Below, one piece after another: positions 41,226 to 49,562 of a DNA stretch of 64,000 nucleotides. The notes beneath the pieces were generated by a model. It saw nothing but the letters and a program-made list of their open reading frames with translations, was not told the DNA's origin and did not search any database. The translations under genes were made by a program, and so were the position numbers. The DNA comes from Bin18 sp965242795 (GTDB lineage: Bacteria > Desulfobacterota > Binatia > Bin18). Each line of letters opens with the position of its first letter. Within the stretch, counting starts at the first letter, position 1. The DNA is taken from positions 2,976,001 through 3,040,000 of the forward strand of contig OZ251505.1 in assembly GCA_965242795.1 (NCBI GenBank), in the 5' to 3' direction.

Positions 41226-44200
41226 ATGCCGGCGAGTCTCGACAGCAGCACCGTCAAACGCCACCTGGATCGCCTCGACCTGCGCGCGCTGTTCATCGAG
41301 GAACTCGGCTGGGACCGCGGCGGCCCCGACATCGAAGCCGCGGTCGCCGGCCAGACGTACGCCCTCGAAGCCGTCGCGCACAAACGCGGCCTCGTCGCCT
41401 ACCAGTGCGTCACGGAATCGGACGCCGCCTTCCCCGACCATCCCACCCGCCGGAAGATCGAAAAGGCCGTCGCCAAGACCGTCCGCGAACACCTCATCGT
41501 CTATGTCTCGCATGACCGGGACACCCAATGCTGGCAATGGGTGAAGCGCGAGCCGGGCCGGCCCGACCGGACGCGCACGCACGTCCATCGCCGCGGGCAG
41601 CCGGGCGAATCCCTGAGCCAGAAGTTGCACCGCCTCGCCTTCGCACTGGACGAGGAGGAATCCGTCACCCTTGTCGACGTGACGCGCCGCGTGCGCGCCG
41701 CCTTCGACGTGGAGAAAGTCACCAAGCGGTTCTACGACCGGTTCAAGAAGGAACACGCCGCCTTCCTGGATTTCATCGAAGGCATCGCCGCCGCGGCCGA
41801 CCGCGCATGGTACGCCTCGCTCATGCTGAACCGGATGATGTTCGTCTATTTCATCCAGAAGCGCGGCTTCCTCGACAACGACCCCGATTACCTCCGCCAC
41901 CGTCTGGAACGGGTGCGGCAACGACAGGGCACCGACAACTTCCACAGCTTCTACCGGCTGTTCCTGTTGCGCCTGTTCCACGAGGGCTTGGGCCAGCCCG
42001 CGGCCGACCGCGCCCCGGAGTTGGCGGCATTGCTGGGCCGGGTCCCGTACCTCAACGGCGGCCTGTTCGACGTGCACGACCTGGAGCGCGACAACCCGGA
42101 CATCCGCATTCCCGACGACGCCTTCGCGCAGATCTTCGCGTTCTTCGACGCCTACCAGTGGCACCTCGACGACCGCCCGCTGCGCAACGACAACGAGATC
42201 AATCCCGACGTGCTCGGCTACATCTTCGAGAAATACGTCAACCAGAAGCAGATGGGCGCCTACTACACCAAGGAGGACATCACCGGCTACATCAGCCGCA
42301 ACACCGTCCTGCCCTTCCTGTTCGACCGCGCGCGAAAGGACTGTGCCATCGCGTTCGAGTCCGGTGGGGAGCGCCCGCAGCCGGGGAGCACGAGGGAAAC
42401 CCCCTCGCCTGGAATATGGCGGCTGCTGGCGGACGACCCGGACCGCTATTTCCACGACGCGGTCCGCCACGGCATCACGTACGACGTGCACGAAAAGCAC
42501 GCGCTGGCCGAAAAGCGTGCGTTGCCGCCCGAGATCGCCGCGGGCGTGGCCGACGTGGCGCAACGCCGCGGCTGGAACCAACCGGCTCCGCCCGCCTATG
42601 GCCTGCCGACCGAGACGTGGCGCGAGTATGTCGCCCGCCGCCGGCGCTACGAGGAAGTCCGCGCCACCCTCGCCGCGGGCGAAGTGGCGTCCATCAACGA
42701 CCTCGTCACCTACAACCTGGACATCGAAACGTTCGCGCAGGACGCGATCGCCGGCAGCGAGGGGCCGGAACTGGTCCGCGCCTTCTGGAAGGCGTTGCGC
42801 AGCGTCTCCGTTCTCGACCCGACGTGCGGCTCCGGCGCCTTTCTGTTCGCCGCGCTCAACGTGCTGGAGCCGCTGTACACCGCCTGCCTGGACGCCATGC
42901 GCGGCTTCCTGGACGACCTGGACCGCTCGCAGCGTAAACACCGCCCGGAGAAGCTGGGCGACTTCCGCAAGGTGCTGCGCCAAGTCGAAGCCCACGCCAG
43001 CGAACGTTACTTCATCCTCAAGTCCATCATCATCGACAACCTGTACGGCGTGGACGTCATGGAAGAGGCCGTGGAGATCTGCAAACTGCGCCTGTTCCTG
43101 AAACTCGTCGCGCAGTTGGACCGCTACGAACAGATCGAGCCGTTGCCCGACGTCGACTTCAACGTCCGTGCCGGCAACACGCTGGTCGGCTTCACCTCGC
43201 TGGAAGAAGTGCAACGGACGCTGAGCGCCGACCTGCTCAAGCAATTGTCCCTGCCCCGGATCGAGGAGCGCGCCGAAATCGCCGACCGGGCCTTTCGCAA
43301 ATTCCGCGAAATGCAGACCGAGCACGGCATGGACGCCGGCACGTTCGCCAAGGCGAAAGTGGACCTGCGGAAGCGGCTCGACGACCTGCGCAACGAATTG
43401 GACGAATACTTGACCGGTGACTACGGCGTGAAGGTCACGAGCCGCAAAGCCTACCGGCAGTGGCGGGACAGCCACCAGCCGTTTCACTGGTTCGTCGAGT
43501 TCTACGGCATCATGCACCGCGGCGGGTTCGACGTGATTATTGGGAACCCGCCGTATGTTGAGACGCCGAAAATATCCGGCCAATACTCTCTGCAAAAGAA
43601 TGCGCTCGTCGAAACGGGAAATTTGTATGCGATCTGTCTTGGGCGATTCGTCGAGCTTCTCGGATCGAAACAACGATATGGGGTGATTGTGCCGATAAGC
43701 TCCGTTTCAACGCCGCGGATGGTGCCGTTGATGCGTCTGTTAGCGAGCAATTCTTCGATTCATATCAGCAACTTTGCCGTACGTCCGGCTAAGCTCTTCG
43801 TCGGAGTAGATATGAATCTGTCTATTTGGATTGGAACGCCTTTGGCAAAGCAAAATTCGACACGGATCTTCACGACTTCGTACAACCGGTGGAATCAAGC
43901 CGCAAGAGAACATCTCTTCAGTACGATTTCGTATGTTGAGTCTGCTTTCAATGAATCCTTCTCTGCGGTCTTCAAGATTGATTCAGAGGCTGGCCGGTCT
44001 ATTCTGAACCGAGTTACACGGCACCACCCACTGGGAAGATTCCGCGCGCAAAAGGGCAACAATTCCATTTTCTACCATAGCGGAGGAAGGTATTTCCGGA
44101 AATGTATCCGGAAGAAATTATCTAATGAATACAAAGAATTACCTCTCCAGGAACAGGCATCCAGTCCTATTTTGTGTTTTCTATCCTCGTCTCTCTATTA

Positions 44201-44546
44201 TTGGCTTTGGCTCGCTTTTTCTGATTGCTATCATGTAACTCGCCCGGATGTCGAAAAGATTCCTATCCCTGATTCAGTAGTTTCCGACGAGAAACTTCAC
44301 AATCTAGCCGACGCCCTTATAGACGATCTTGAAAAAAACGCTCAGGTACGAAACAGACGAAGGGCGGACGGGAGTGAACAACAGGAAGTCAATTATTCTG
44401 TCGGCAAATCCAAATACATCATTGACCAAATCGACGAGGTGCTCGCCGGGCACTACGGCTTCACGGACGAGGAGTTGGACTTCATCATCAACTACGACAT
44501 CAAGTATCGGATGGGCCTGAACAATCTGAGCGGTGACGAGGACTGA
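41226..44546 (+). CDS. large class I DNA methylase with C-terminal specificity domain
   Basis: An 1106-residue Eco57I/PglX-like N6-adenine methylase. A helical N-terminal half includes YASLMLNRMMFVYFIQKRGF and NPDVLGYIFEKYVNQKQMGA followed by YYTKEDI, typical of these enzymes. The SAM motif DPTCGSGAFLFAALNVLEPL is at about residue 531, and catalytic NPPYVETPKISGQ at about 775. The C-terminus resembles TaqI-type specificity domains (SIHISNFAVRPAKLFVGVDM). From about 43550 to 44400 the DNA is markedly AT-richer, implying exchange of the specificity end. I see no nuclease motif, so cleavage would depend on the neighbouring helicase/PLD protein. Confidence 0.88.
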   Translation: MPASLDSSTVKRHLDRLDLRALFIEELGWDRGGPDIEAAVAGQTYALEAVAHKRGLVAYQCVTESDAAFPDHPTRRKIEKAVAKTVREHLIVYVSHDRDTQCWQWVKREPGRPDRTRTHVHRRGQPGESLSQKLHRLAFALDEEESVTLVDVTRRVRAAFDVEKVTKRFYDRFKKEHAAFLDFIEGIAAAADRAWYASLMLNRMMFVYFIQKRGFLDNDPDYLRHRLERVRQRQGTDNFHSFYRLFLLRLFHEGLGQPAADRAPELAALLGRVPYLNGGLFDVHDLERDNPDIRIPDDAFAQIFAFFDAYQWHLDDRPLRNDNEINPDVLGYIFEKYVNQKQMGAYYTKEDITGYISRNTVLPFLFDRARKDCAIAFESGGERPQPGSTRETPSPGIWRLLADDPDRYFHDAVRHGITYDVHEKHALAEKRALPPEIAAGVADVAQRRGWNQPAPPAYGLPTETWREYVARRRRYEEVRATLAAGEVASINDLVTYNLDIETFAQDAIAGSEGPELVRAFWKALRSVSVLDPTCGSGAFLFAALNVLEPLYTACLDAMRGFLDDLDRSQRKHRPEKLGDFRKVLRQVEAHASERYFILKSIIIDNLYGVDVMEEAVEICKLRLFLKLVAQLDRYEQIEPLPDVDFNVRAGNTLVGFTSLEEVQRTLSADLLKQLSLPRIEERAEIADRAFRKFREMQTEHGMDAGTFAKAKVDLRKRLDDLRNELDEYLTGDYGVKVTSRKAYRQWRDSHQPFHWFVEFYGIMHRGGFDVIIGNPPYVETPKISGQYSLQKNALVETGNLYAICLGRFVELLGSKQRYGVIVPISSVSTPRMVPLMRLLASNSSIHISNFAVRPAKLFVGVDMNLSIWIGTPLAKQNSTRIFTTSYNRWNQAAREHLFSTISYVESAFNESFSAVFKIDSEAGRSILNRVTRHHPLGRFRAQKGNNSIFYHSGGRYFRKCIRKKLSNEYKELPLQEQASSPILCFLSSSLYYWLWLAFSDCYHVTRPDVEKIPIPDSVVSDEKLHNLADALIDDLEKNAQVRNRRRADGSEQQEVNYSVGKSKYIIDQIDEVLAGHYGFTDEELDFIINYDIKYRMGLNNLSGDED

Positions 44547-44628
44547 GGCCATGCCCTCCGCTCAACCTCCATGTTGCACCTTGGCGAGTGGTGAGCGTAT
44601 TCTTCGACCGCACCATGAAAGGAAGACT

Positions 44629-44796
44629 ATGAAGCTCCAGGTCGATAAAGGAGAAGGGGAAGCCTGCTGCTCTCCCGTGATCCTCCAAAAGTGCAGCCAT
44701 TGGTTACAGAAATTGGTTGAGTCTGTAGTCTGCTCGTCCCGTAGAGATTGGGCAAAACTCGCACCGTCGGTGCGAGAAACGCGGGATGCACCCTGA
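44629..44796 (+). CDS. possible 55-residue small protein
   Basis: An open frame starting MKLQVDKGEGEACCSPVILQ with GGAAG upstream and overlapping the DprA-like start by 11 bases. No family was recognised and composition is not decisive; it may be non-coding spacer. Confidence 0.25.
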   Translation: MKLQVDKGEGEACCSPVILQKCSHWLQKLVESVVCSSRRDWAKLAPSVRETRDAP

Positions 44797-45421
44797 ACAC
44801 CCCACACTGTTGAAGCCCGGCGATGCCGACTATCCGGCGGCCCTGTGGCGGTGTTCCGAGGATGGGAAGCTGCCCGTCGTCACGACACGGGGCAACCTCG
44901 ACGTGCTTGCCGGACCGCTGCTCGGCTTCTTCTGCTCGGTTCGCACTCCCGGCCCGGCGATCCTCGAAACCTATGACCTTGCACGGGCACTCCGCGGTGC
45001 CCACGTGACGATGATCGGCGGATTCCAGTCGCCGATGGAGCGGGAGTTCCTCGACGTCCTGCTGCGGGGCGCGGCGTCCGTCGTCGTCTCCCCGGCGCGG
45101 GGCATCGGCACCATGCGCATCCCGAAAAGCTGGCGGCAACCGCTCACCGCAGGCCGGCTGCTCATCCTCTCCTTCTTCCCCGCCACCATCCGCCGCCCCA
45201 CCGCGGCGCTGGCCGCCAAGCGCAACGCCCACATCGCCGCCCTGGCGGACCGTCTCCTCATCCCCCACGCCGAACCCGACGGCAAGATCGCCGCACTCTG
45301 CGCCGCCGCCCTGACCCGCGGCCAACCGATCTTCACCCTCGATACGCCGGACAACGCCCACCTCATCACCCGCGGCGCCGTCCCCCTCTCAGTGAACGCC
45401 CTCACCCCACTGTTGACGTAA
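44786..45421 (+). CDS. DprA/SLOG-like Rossmann protein
   Basis: A 211-residue protein starting MHPEHPTLLKPGDADYPAAL. The segment MIGGFQSPMEREFLDVLLRG and the later LLILSFFPATIRRPTAALAAKRN match the Rossmann core of DprA/Smf proteins and SLOG-family sensors. It is much shorter than transformation DprA (about 300-370 residues) and lacks a C-terminal winged helix. In defence islands such proteins are thought to bind nucleotides or DNA and to sense invaders. Its placement after a helicase and a methylase supports a defence role; exact action is unknown. Confidence 0.75.
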   Translation: MHPEHPTLLKPGDADYPAALWRCSEDGKLPVVTTRGNLDVLAGPLLGFFCSVRTPGPAILETYDLARALRGAHVTMIGGFQSPMEREFLDVLLRGAASVVVSPARGIGTMRIPKSWRQPLTAGRLLILSFFPATIRRPTAALAAKRNAHIAALADRLLIPHAEPDGKIAALCAAALTRGQPIFTLDTPDNAHLITRGAVPLSVNALTPLLT

Positions 45422-45498
45422 GGAGCAGGCAGACGAGCCTTTTTCCTTGTTGAGTTCTGCAAGACGGATTCCTATAATCCAAGAAAGGAGAGTTTCCC

Positions 45499-45732
45499 AT
45501 GCTGGAGTCTGCGATCACATCAATGGGTCAAACAACGCTGCCCAAACCCGTGCGGCAGGCACTCGGCGTAAAATCCGGAGACCGGGTCCGCTACGTCATC
45601 TTCGACAACGAGGTTCGCATCCTGCCGGTTCGGCCTATGAGCCGCCTGTTCGGGTCATGCAAGTATGATGGCCCATCCGTGAAGCTGAAGGACATGGAGC
45701 AGACCGTCGCGGAAGGAGCCTGCGAGGAATGA
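45499..45732 (+). CDS. AbrB-type antitoxin of a broken TA pair
   Basis: A 77-residue AbrB-fold protein, MLESAITSMGQTTLPKPVRQ at the start, with VRILPVRPMSRLFG and a C-terminal tail that would occupy the PIN active site. GAAAGGAGAG precedes the ATG. Its stop overlaps the start of a truncated PIN gene as ATGA, the typical vapBC junction. It is only distantly similar to the antitoxins at 40313 and 40592. Confidence 0.87.
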   Translation: MLESAITSMGQTTLPKPVRQALGVKSGDRVRYVIFDNEVRILPVRPMSRLFGSCKYDGPSVKLKDMEQTVAEGACEE

Positions 45733-45872
45733 TCGCGCTGGACACCAATATCCTGATTCGTTATCTGGTCAATGACGACAGGGTACAGGCGAGGAGCGTT
45801 CAGCCTCTATTGGAAGGTCTGATAGCCAACGCAGGTTGGAAGCTTTCCTTTCTAAATAGAAGCGAAAAGTAG
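45729..45872 (+). pseudogene. truncated PIN toxin
   Basis: MIALDTNILIRYLVNDDRVQ is an unmistakable PIN-domain N-terminus with the first catalytic Asp5. After about 33 codons the frame enters unrelated AT-rich sequence (NAGWKLSFLNRSEK) and stops at 47 residues instead of about 130. The break point near 45836 is where the AT-rich ATPase segment begins, so that segment's arrival probably cut the toxin. Confidence 0.85.
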
Positions 45873-45938
45873 CGGAGATCGAAGGAAGTGAACTGTCATG
45901 AACGACAGCTTCAGGAAAAACAATAGGAGATGAGTCGT

Positions 45939-47603
45939 ATGACTAAAGCACATCCATCAGATTTTAGATTTCGAAGAATGGATACGATCGGGGCAGCCAG
46001 TGCGGAGGAAGACATTGAGTTCCTCAAGACATCCTTTGTCGAGACTGAAGAATACGAGGTTCTAAAGGATCAAACGGACATCCGTCAAATCGTCCTGGGT
46101 CGAACAGGATCGGGGAAATCCGCACTTTTCGAGCGACTCAAAATTGACGAGGCGAGCCGGTTTATTTCTATCGATCCTCACGGTCTCGCTCTTACGTATG
46201 TTTCGAATTCTTCGGTGATAAAGTATTTTTCTGATCTCGGCGTTAATCTGACTCCATTTTACAAACTACTCTGGCGGCATGTTTTGACTGTCGAATTATT
46301 GAGAAAACATTTTGGCCAGTATTCGAACGATCAAAAAAGTCAATTTTGGGGTAATCTAGTTCAAAAATTTTCAAATGAATCCGCCGAAGATAAAAGAAGA
46401 AAGCAGGCAGTGGAGTATCTTCGGGAATGGGGGGAAAATTTTTGGCTAGAAACTGAACTTCGGGTTAAGGAAATTACAACGAAGCTCGAAGATAAATTAA
46501 CAACAGAAATCAAGACGAAACTAGGAGTTGATATAATCGGAGCCGAAGCGTCAGTCGGAATGGGAAAAATCCTTTCAGACGAAGAGAAAACAGAGGTCAT
46601 TCATCGAGGACAGCATATAGTCAGCGAAGCGCAAGTGCAAGACCTAAGTAGGGTCGTTGATCTCTTGGAACAAATTCTCTCCGATCGACAGAAATACTAT
46701 TACATTCTCATTGACCGCCTCGACGAGAATTGGATTGAAGGCAAGTTGCGCTACCGTCTGATTATGGCGCTAATCGATTCTCTGAAAGAAATTAGCCGTG
46801 TACCAAACGTCAAAATACTCGTCGCTATCAGGCGCGACCTTATTGACAGAGTTTTCCGCCTGACACGTGGAGAAGGATTTCAGGAAGAAAAATATGAATC
46901 CCTCTATTTGCCTCTGCGCTGGTCAGCCGATCATATAATTAAAGTGCTCGACAGACGGATAGACACCTTGGTGACCCGCCGATATCAAAAAAGTAAAGAG
47001 GTTACGCATCGTGACCTGTTGCCGCGGGAAATAGGAAAGGTGCCCATAAAGCAATTCATAACGGACCGTGCTCAACGACCCCGAGATGTAATAGGGTTTT
47101 TCAACAAATGTATCGAAGTAGCAGAAGGAAAACCGCGCCTGAATGTGGATACGCTTAGACGAGCGGAAGGAGAATATTCGCGGCAACGTTTGAAAGCTCT
47201 TGGCGACGAGTGGTCCGCGGATTACAATGGATTATTGGACTTTGTAAATATTCTAAAAAACCGCTCGGCGTCATTCTTGCTGGGTCAAATTCAAGATGAT
47301 GAAATTGCCAACCTTTGTCTGGAATCCGCAATCAATTATCCTGAAGAGTCTGGAACTCTCCGCACTGGTGCAAAGAATGTTGTAGAGTTGCTGACCCCAC
47401 AAGAAGAATTCAAACGTATACTGTTCATGGTATTCTATCGAACCGGTTTGATTGGTCTCAACCTCGAAGCTTTCCAGGCTCCCTCATGGGCTAGCGAATC
47501 AGGACAAGGGATTTCCACTTCAGAGATCATCGACAGTACCCGCGTTGTGGTCCACACTACCTATCATCGAGCTCTTGGTATTAGGTTAAATAAGCGAAAT
47601 TAA
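45939..47603 (+). CDS. P-loop ATPase of the Sll1717 type
   Basis: A 554-residue ATPase with Walker A LGRTGSGKSALFERL (about residues 53-67) and Walker B YYILIDRLDENW (about residue 256), a charged middle region, and KILVAIRRDLIDRVFRLTRG after Walker B. These features match stand-alone P-loop ATPases of the Sll1717/FunZ type, commonly found in defence islands and possibly acting as abortive effectors. I used the ATG at 45939, 9 bases after AGGAG, over the ATG at 45930, which overlaps the ribosome site. The whole gene is far AT-richer than the window. Confidence 0.85.
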   Translation: MTKAHPSDFRFRRMDTIGAASAEEDIEFLKTSFVETEEYEVLKDQTDIRQIVLGRTGSGKSALFERLKIDEASRFISIDPHGLALTYVSNSSVIKYFSDLGVNLTPFYKLLWRHVLTVELLRKHFGQYSNDQKSQFWGNLVQKFSNESAEDKRRKQAVEYLREWGENFWLETELRVKEITTKLEDKLTTEIKTKLGVDIIGAEASVGMGKILSDEEKTEVIHRGQHIVSEAQVQDLSRVVDLLEQILSDRQKYYYILIDRLDENWIEGKLRYRLIMALIDSLKEISRVPNVKILVAIRRDLIDRVFRLTRGEGFQEEKYESLYLPLRWSADHIIKVLDRRIDTLVTRRYQKSKEVTHRDLLPREIGKVPIKQFITDRAQRPRDVIGFFNKCIEVAEGKPRLNVDTLRRAEGEYSRQRLKALGDEWSADYNGLLDFVNILKNRSASFLLGQIQDDEIANLCLESAINYPEESGTLRTGAKNVVELLTPQEEFKRILFMVFYRTGLIGLNLEAFQAPSWASESGQGISTSEIIDSTRVVVHTTYHRALGIRLNKRN

Positions 47604-47902
47604 TCAGCGCCTTATTGGACGCCTGGATTGTATGAATCCGTGAAACTCATTGCCCAAATGTAGCGCCGCTGACATTCCGAAAACTTTCGCAGACTCCGTT
47701 CACCAACCTCTAGTCGGCAGTGCAGATTCGGCGCTTCGGCGGACAAGGATAGAGGCAATGGTGGACTAAATGGTCAACTTGGATTGTAATCTTCATCGCT
47801 GGCATGACGAGGTCCAGTCCATAATTCAGAATCATGCTCTCCTCTGGTCCGGATTTTTCTCTGTATGGTCGTCGTGCCCCAATCTCGTCCTGCTGTATTT
47901 TT
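47604..47902. other. 299-base region without a recognised gene
   Basis: Moderately AT-rich spacer between the ATPase and the truncated toxin at 47903. Beyond the truncation point the minus strand no longer reads as PIN sequence, so part of this DNA probably replaced the missing toxin end. I see no clear promoter or repeat. Confidence 0.5.
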
Positions 47903-48046
47903 TCAGGTGGTGTTTGCAAACTCGGCCAGCAGGAGATCGGGAGCGTGCAGGTCGAAACTGGGGGCGAGCAACGCGCGCGCTTCGCTCGCCAGCAATTCGG
48001 GTATGAACCACTTGACGACGACACTGGCATCGACCGTCAGTTTCAT
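47903..48046 (-). pseudogene. truncated PIN toxin (VapC-like)
   Basis: MKLTVDASVVVKWFIPELLA continues to APDLLLAEFANTT and stops after 47 residues. Asp6 and Glu42 are the first two PIN catalytic acids; the rest (about 80 residues) is missing. Its ATG overlaps the antitoxin stop as ATGA. The loss begins right after AEFAN, a position normally followed by a long helix. Confidence 0.85.
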
Positions 48047-48387
48047 CGCCCTCGATCTTCTCGGAGCAGTTCGACACAATCCGTTTGGGGCGTGCCGGCC
48101 AGCGAGTCAATCAGCCGTCGGGTTCGTTGGCGAAACTCGGCGAGGCGGATACGACGATTGGCGTGTCGTTTCGAGTTCGTTGCACCGTGGCCGTCCGTGC
48201 CCGCCACCGACTCCCGTGCCGCGGCTTCCCGTTCGGTATCCGCCGCGTATCCCTCTCGAATATCTCCCGAGACGACGTAGGGCCTGACCAAGGATTCGAT
48301 GAACCGGCTGATCTTTCGCCTCCCCACGAGCCGGTAGAGGCCGGCATGGACGTCCTCGTCTATGCTGATGGTCAGTTTCTTCTGCAT
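48043..48387 (-). CDS. VapB-like antitoxin of the truncated PIN toxin
   Basis: A 114-residue protein starting MQKKLTISIDEDVHAGLYRL then VGRRKISRFIESLVRPYVV, the N-terminal DNA-binding pattern of a common antitoxin group (ribbon-helix-helix-like). GGAGG precedes the ATG at 48387. The C-terminal part (HANRRIRLAEFRQRTRRLID) is longer than usual and variable. With its toxin truncated, it may now act only as a repressor or be on the way to loss. Confidence 0.78.
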   Translation of the reverse strand: MQKKLTISIDEDVHAGLYRLVGRRKISRFIESLVRPYVVSGDIREGYAADTEREAAARESVAGTDGHGATNSKRHANRRIRLAEFRQRTRRLIDSLAGTPQTDCVELLREDRGR

Positions 48388-48510
48388 CACCCCTCCTTTC
48401 GCTCTCCTGGGAAGAAGACGAGGAGCGTCCTGCCGGTCACTGAGCGCCTTGGGCAGCAGCGCGATATTCCTCGGCCCATTGCTGCGAGCGGTGAGTCCGA
48501 GAAGGAAGGC

Positions 48511-48780
48511 TTATACCGCTCGTCTAACTACGGTGGCCTTATCCAAATCGTACGTCGCCTGCAAGTTCGGCCACAGCTTCGGTGACGTGCCCAGAGCGTC
48601 GGCCAAGTCAAGGGCCGCTTCGACGGTTATGCCCCGCTTCCCGCGGATCACCTCGTTCAGGCGCGCACGGCTCCAACCGATCTTCTGCGCGAAGGCGGCT
48701 TGGCTCAGCCCCAGGGGCTCCAAGAATTCCTCGCGCAGCATCTCACCCGGATGAAAAGGACGTATAGGTTTTTTGTTCAT
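48511..48780 (-). CDS. HigA-type antitoxin, no HigB next to it
   Basis: An 89-residue XRE-family protein starting MNKKPIRPFHPGEMLREEFL with the helix-turn-helix LSQAAFAQKIGWSRARLNEV and GITVEAALDLADALGTSP, typical of HigA antitoxins. AGAGGAG lies upstream of the ATG. A HigB RNase is normally encoded immediately upstream; here the upstream neighbour is a HAD hydrolase, and the 120 bases downstream also lack one. It is therefore an orphan. Confidence 0.88.
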   Translation of the reverse strand: MNKKPIRPFHPGEMLREEFLEPLGLSQAAFAQKIGWSRARLNEVIRGKRGITVEAALDLADALGTSPKLWPNLQATYDLDKATVVRRAV

Positions 48781-48794
48781 AGGCTTTTACTCCT

Positions 48795-49508
48795 CTAAAC
48801 TCTAATACCAGCATTGAGTAGAGCAGGCACCTCGTCCAGGCTGTGTACGATCGGACAGTCGGGCGGCGTAGCGCGCCCCACGCGGTCGATGAGTATCGCA
48901 GCCACGCCGGCCGCGCGTGCGCCGAGCACGTCCAGTTCGTACGTGTCGCCGACGTGGACGGCCTGTTCGGCATTGGCGCCACACGTAGTCAGGGCGTACC
49001 GAAAGATGGCCGGGTCGGGCTTGGCGGAGCCGGCCCGGCTCGATGCAATGATCGGGTCGAAGCGGTCGGCAATGCCCAGCCCCTCGAGCAGGCCGAACAG
49101 CCGCGCGTCGAAGTTCGAGATGACGCCCAGCCGGTAGCCCCGACCGCGCAGAGTGTCGAGCGTGGTACGGGTTTCCGGATAAAGGCGCCACGCTTCCGGC
49201 CGGGCGAATGCGGCGTACAGGGCATCGAAATAGTCGTCGAAGCGCGGGAAGGGGCCGAAGCCGGCGAAAACGTCGCGGACGACCGCGCGCCACCAAGCGT
49301 GCTCCAACTCCGCGAGCTTGGCCGCCGGCGCGCCGGGGAAGGCGAGGGGCGGCGCGTTGGGAAAGCTGCACCGGAAGCCGGCCTCGATCTCGTGCGGGGT
49401 GACGTCCTTGCCGTACGCGCGGGCCAGCACGGCGTAGCGCTCGCCGACCGATCCGTCGACCGTGAGCAGGGTGCCCGCGGCGTCGAAGAAGACGGTCGTT
49501 TTCTGCAT
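48795..49508 (-). CDS. HAD-superfamily hydrolase (REG-2-like)
   Basis: A 237-residue HAD phosphatase-like protein. Motif I is FFDAAGTLL with nucleophile Asp9; the usual second Asp is replaced by Ala11, as seen in REG-2-like members. VISNFDARLFGLLEGLGI is motif II, SAKPDPAIFRYAL contains the motif III lysine, and AVHVGDTYELDVLGARAAG is motif IV. The substrate is unknown. It ends 14 bases before the orphan HigA start and follows the aminotransferase gene. Confidence 0.88.
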   Translation of the reverse strand: MQKTTVFFDAAGTLLTVDGSVGERYAVLARAYGKDVTPHEIEAGFRCSFPNAPPLAFPGAPAAKLAELEHAWWRAVVRDVFAGFGPFPRFDDYFDALYAAFARPEAWRLYPETRTTLDTLRGRGYRLGVISNFDARLFGLLEGLGIADRFDPIIASSRAGSAKPDPAIFRYALTTCGANAEQAVHVGDTYELDVLGARAAGVAAILIDRVGRATPPDCPIVHSLDEVPALLNAGIRV

Positions 49509-49562
49509 TTCCGGGACCGGGCCGGCGGCGTTCTTCCGGTCGAGTCGGGGGCGTGGCTCGGG

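Noticed and set aside
41106..43673. 855-codon minus-strand frame opposite the large methylase
   Set aside because: Antisense shadow that ends where the GC-rich part of the methylase ends.
36627..44546. Complete DISARM or BREX system
   Set aside because: No DUF1998 (DrmB), PglZ, BrxC or Lon-like gene is visible in the island.
48085..48585. Plus-strand frame across the antitoxin region
   Set aside because: Opposite to the VapB-like antitoxin and reaching into the HigA gene; no recognisable product.
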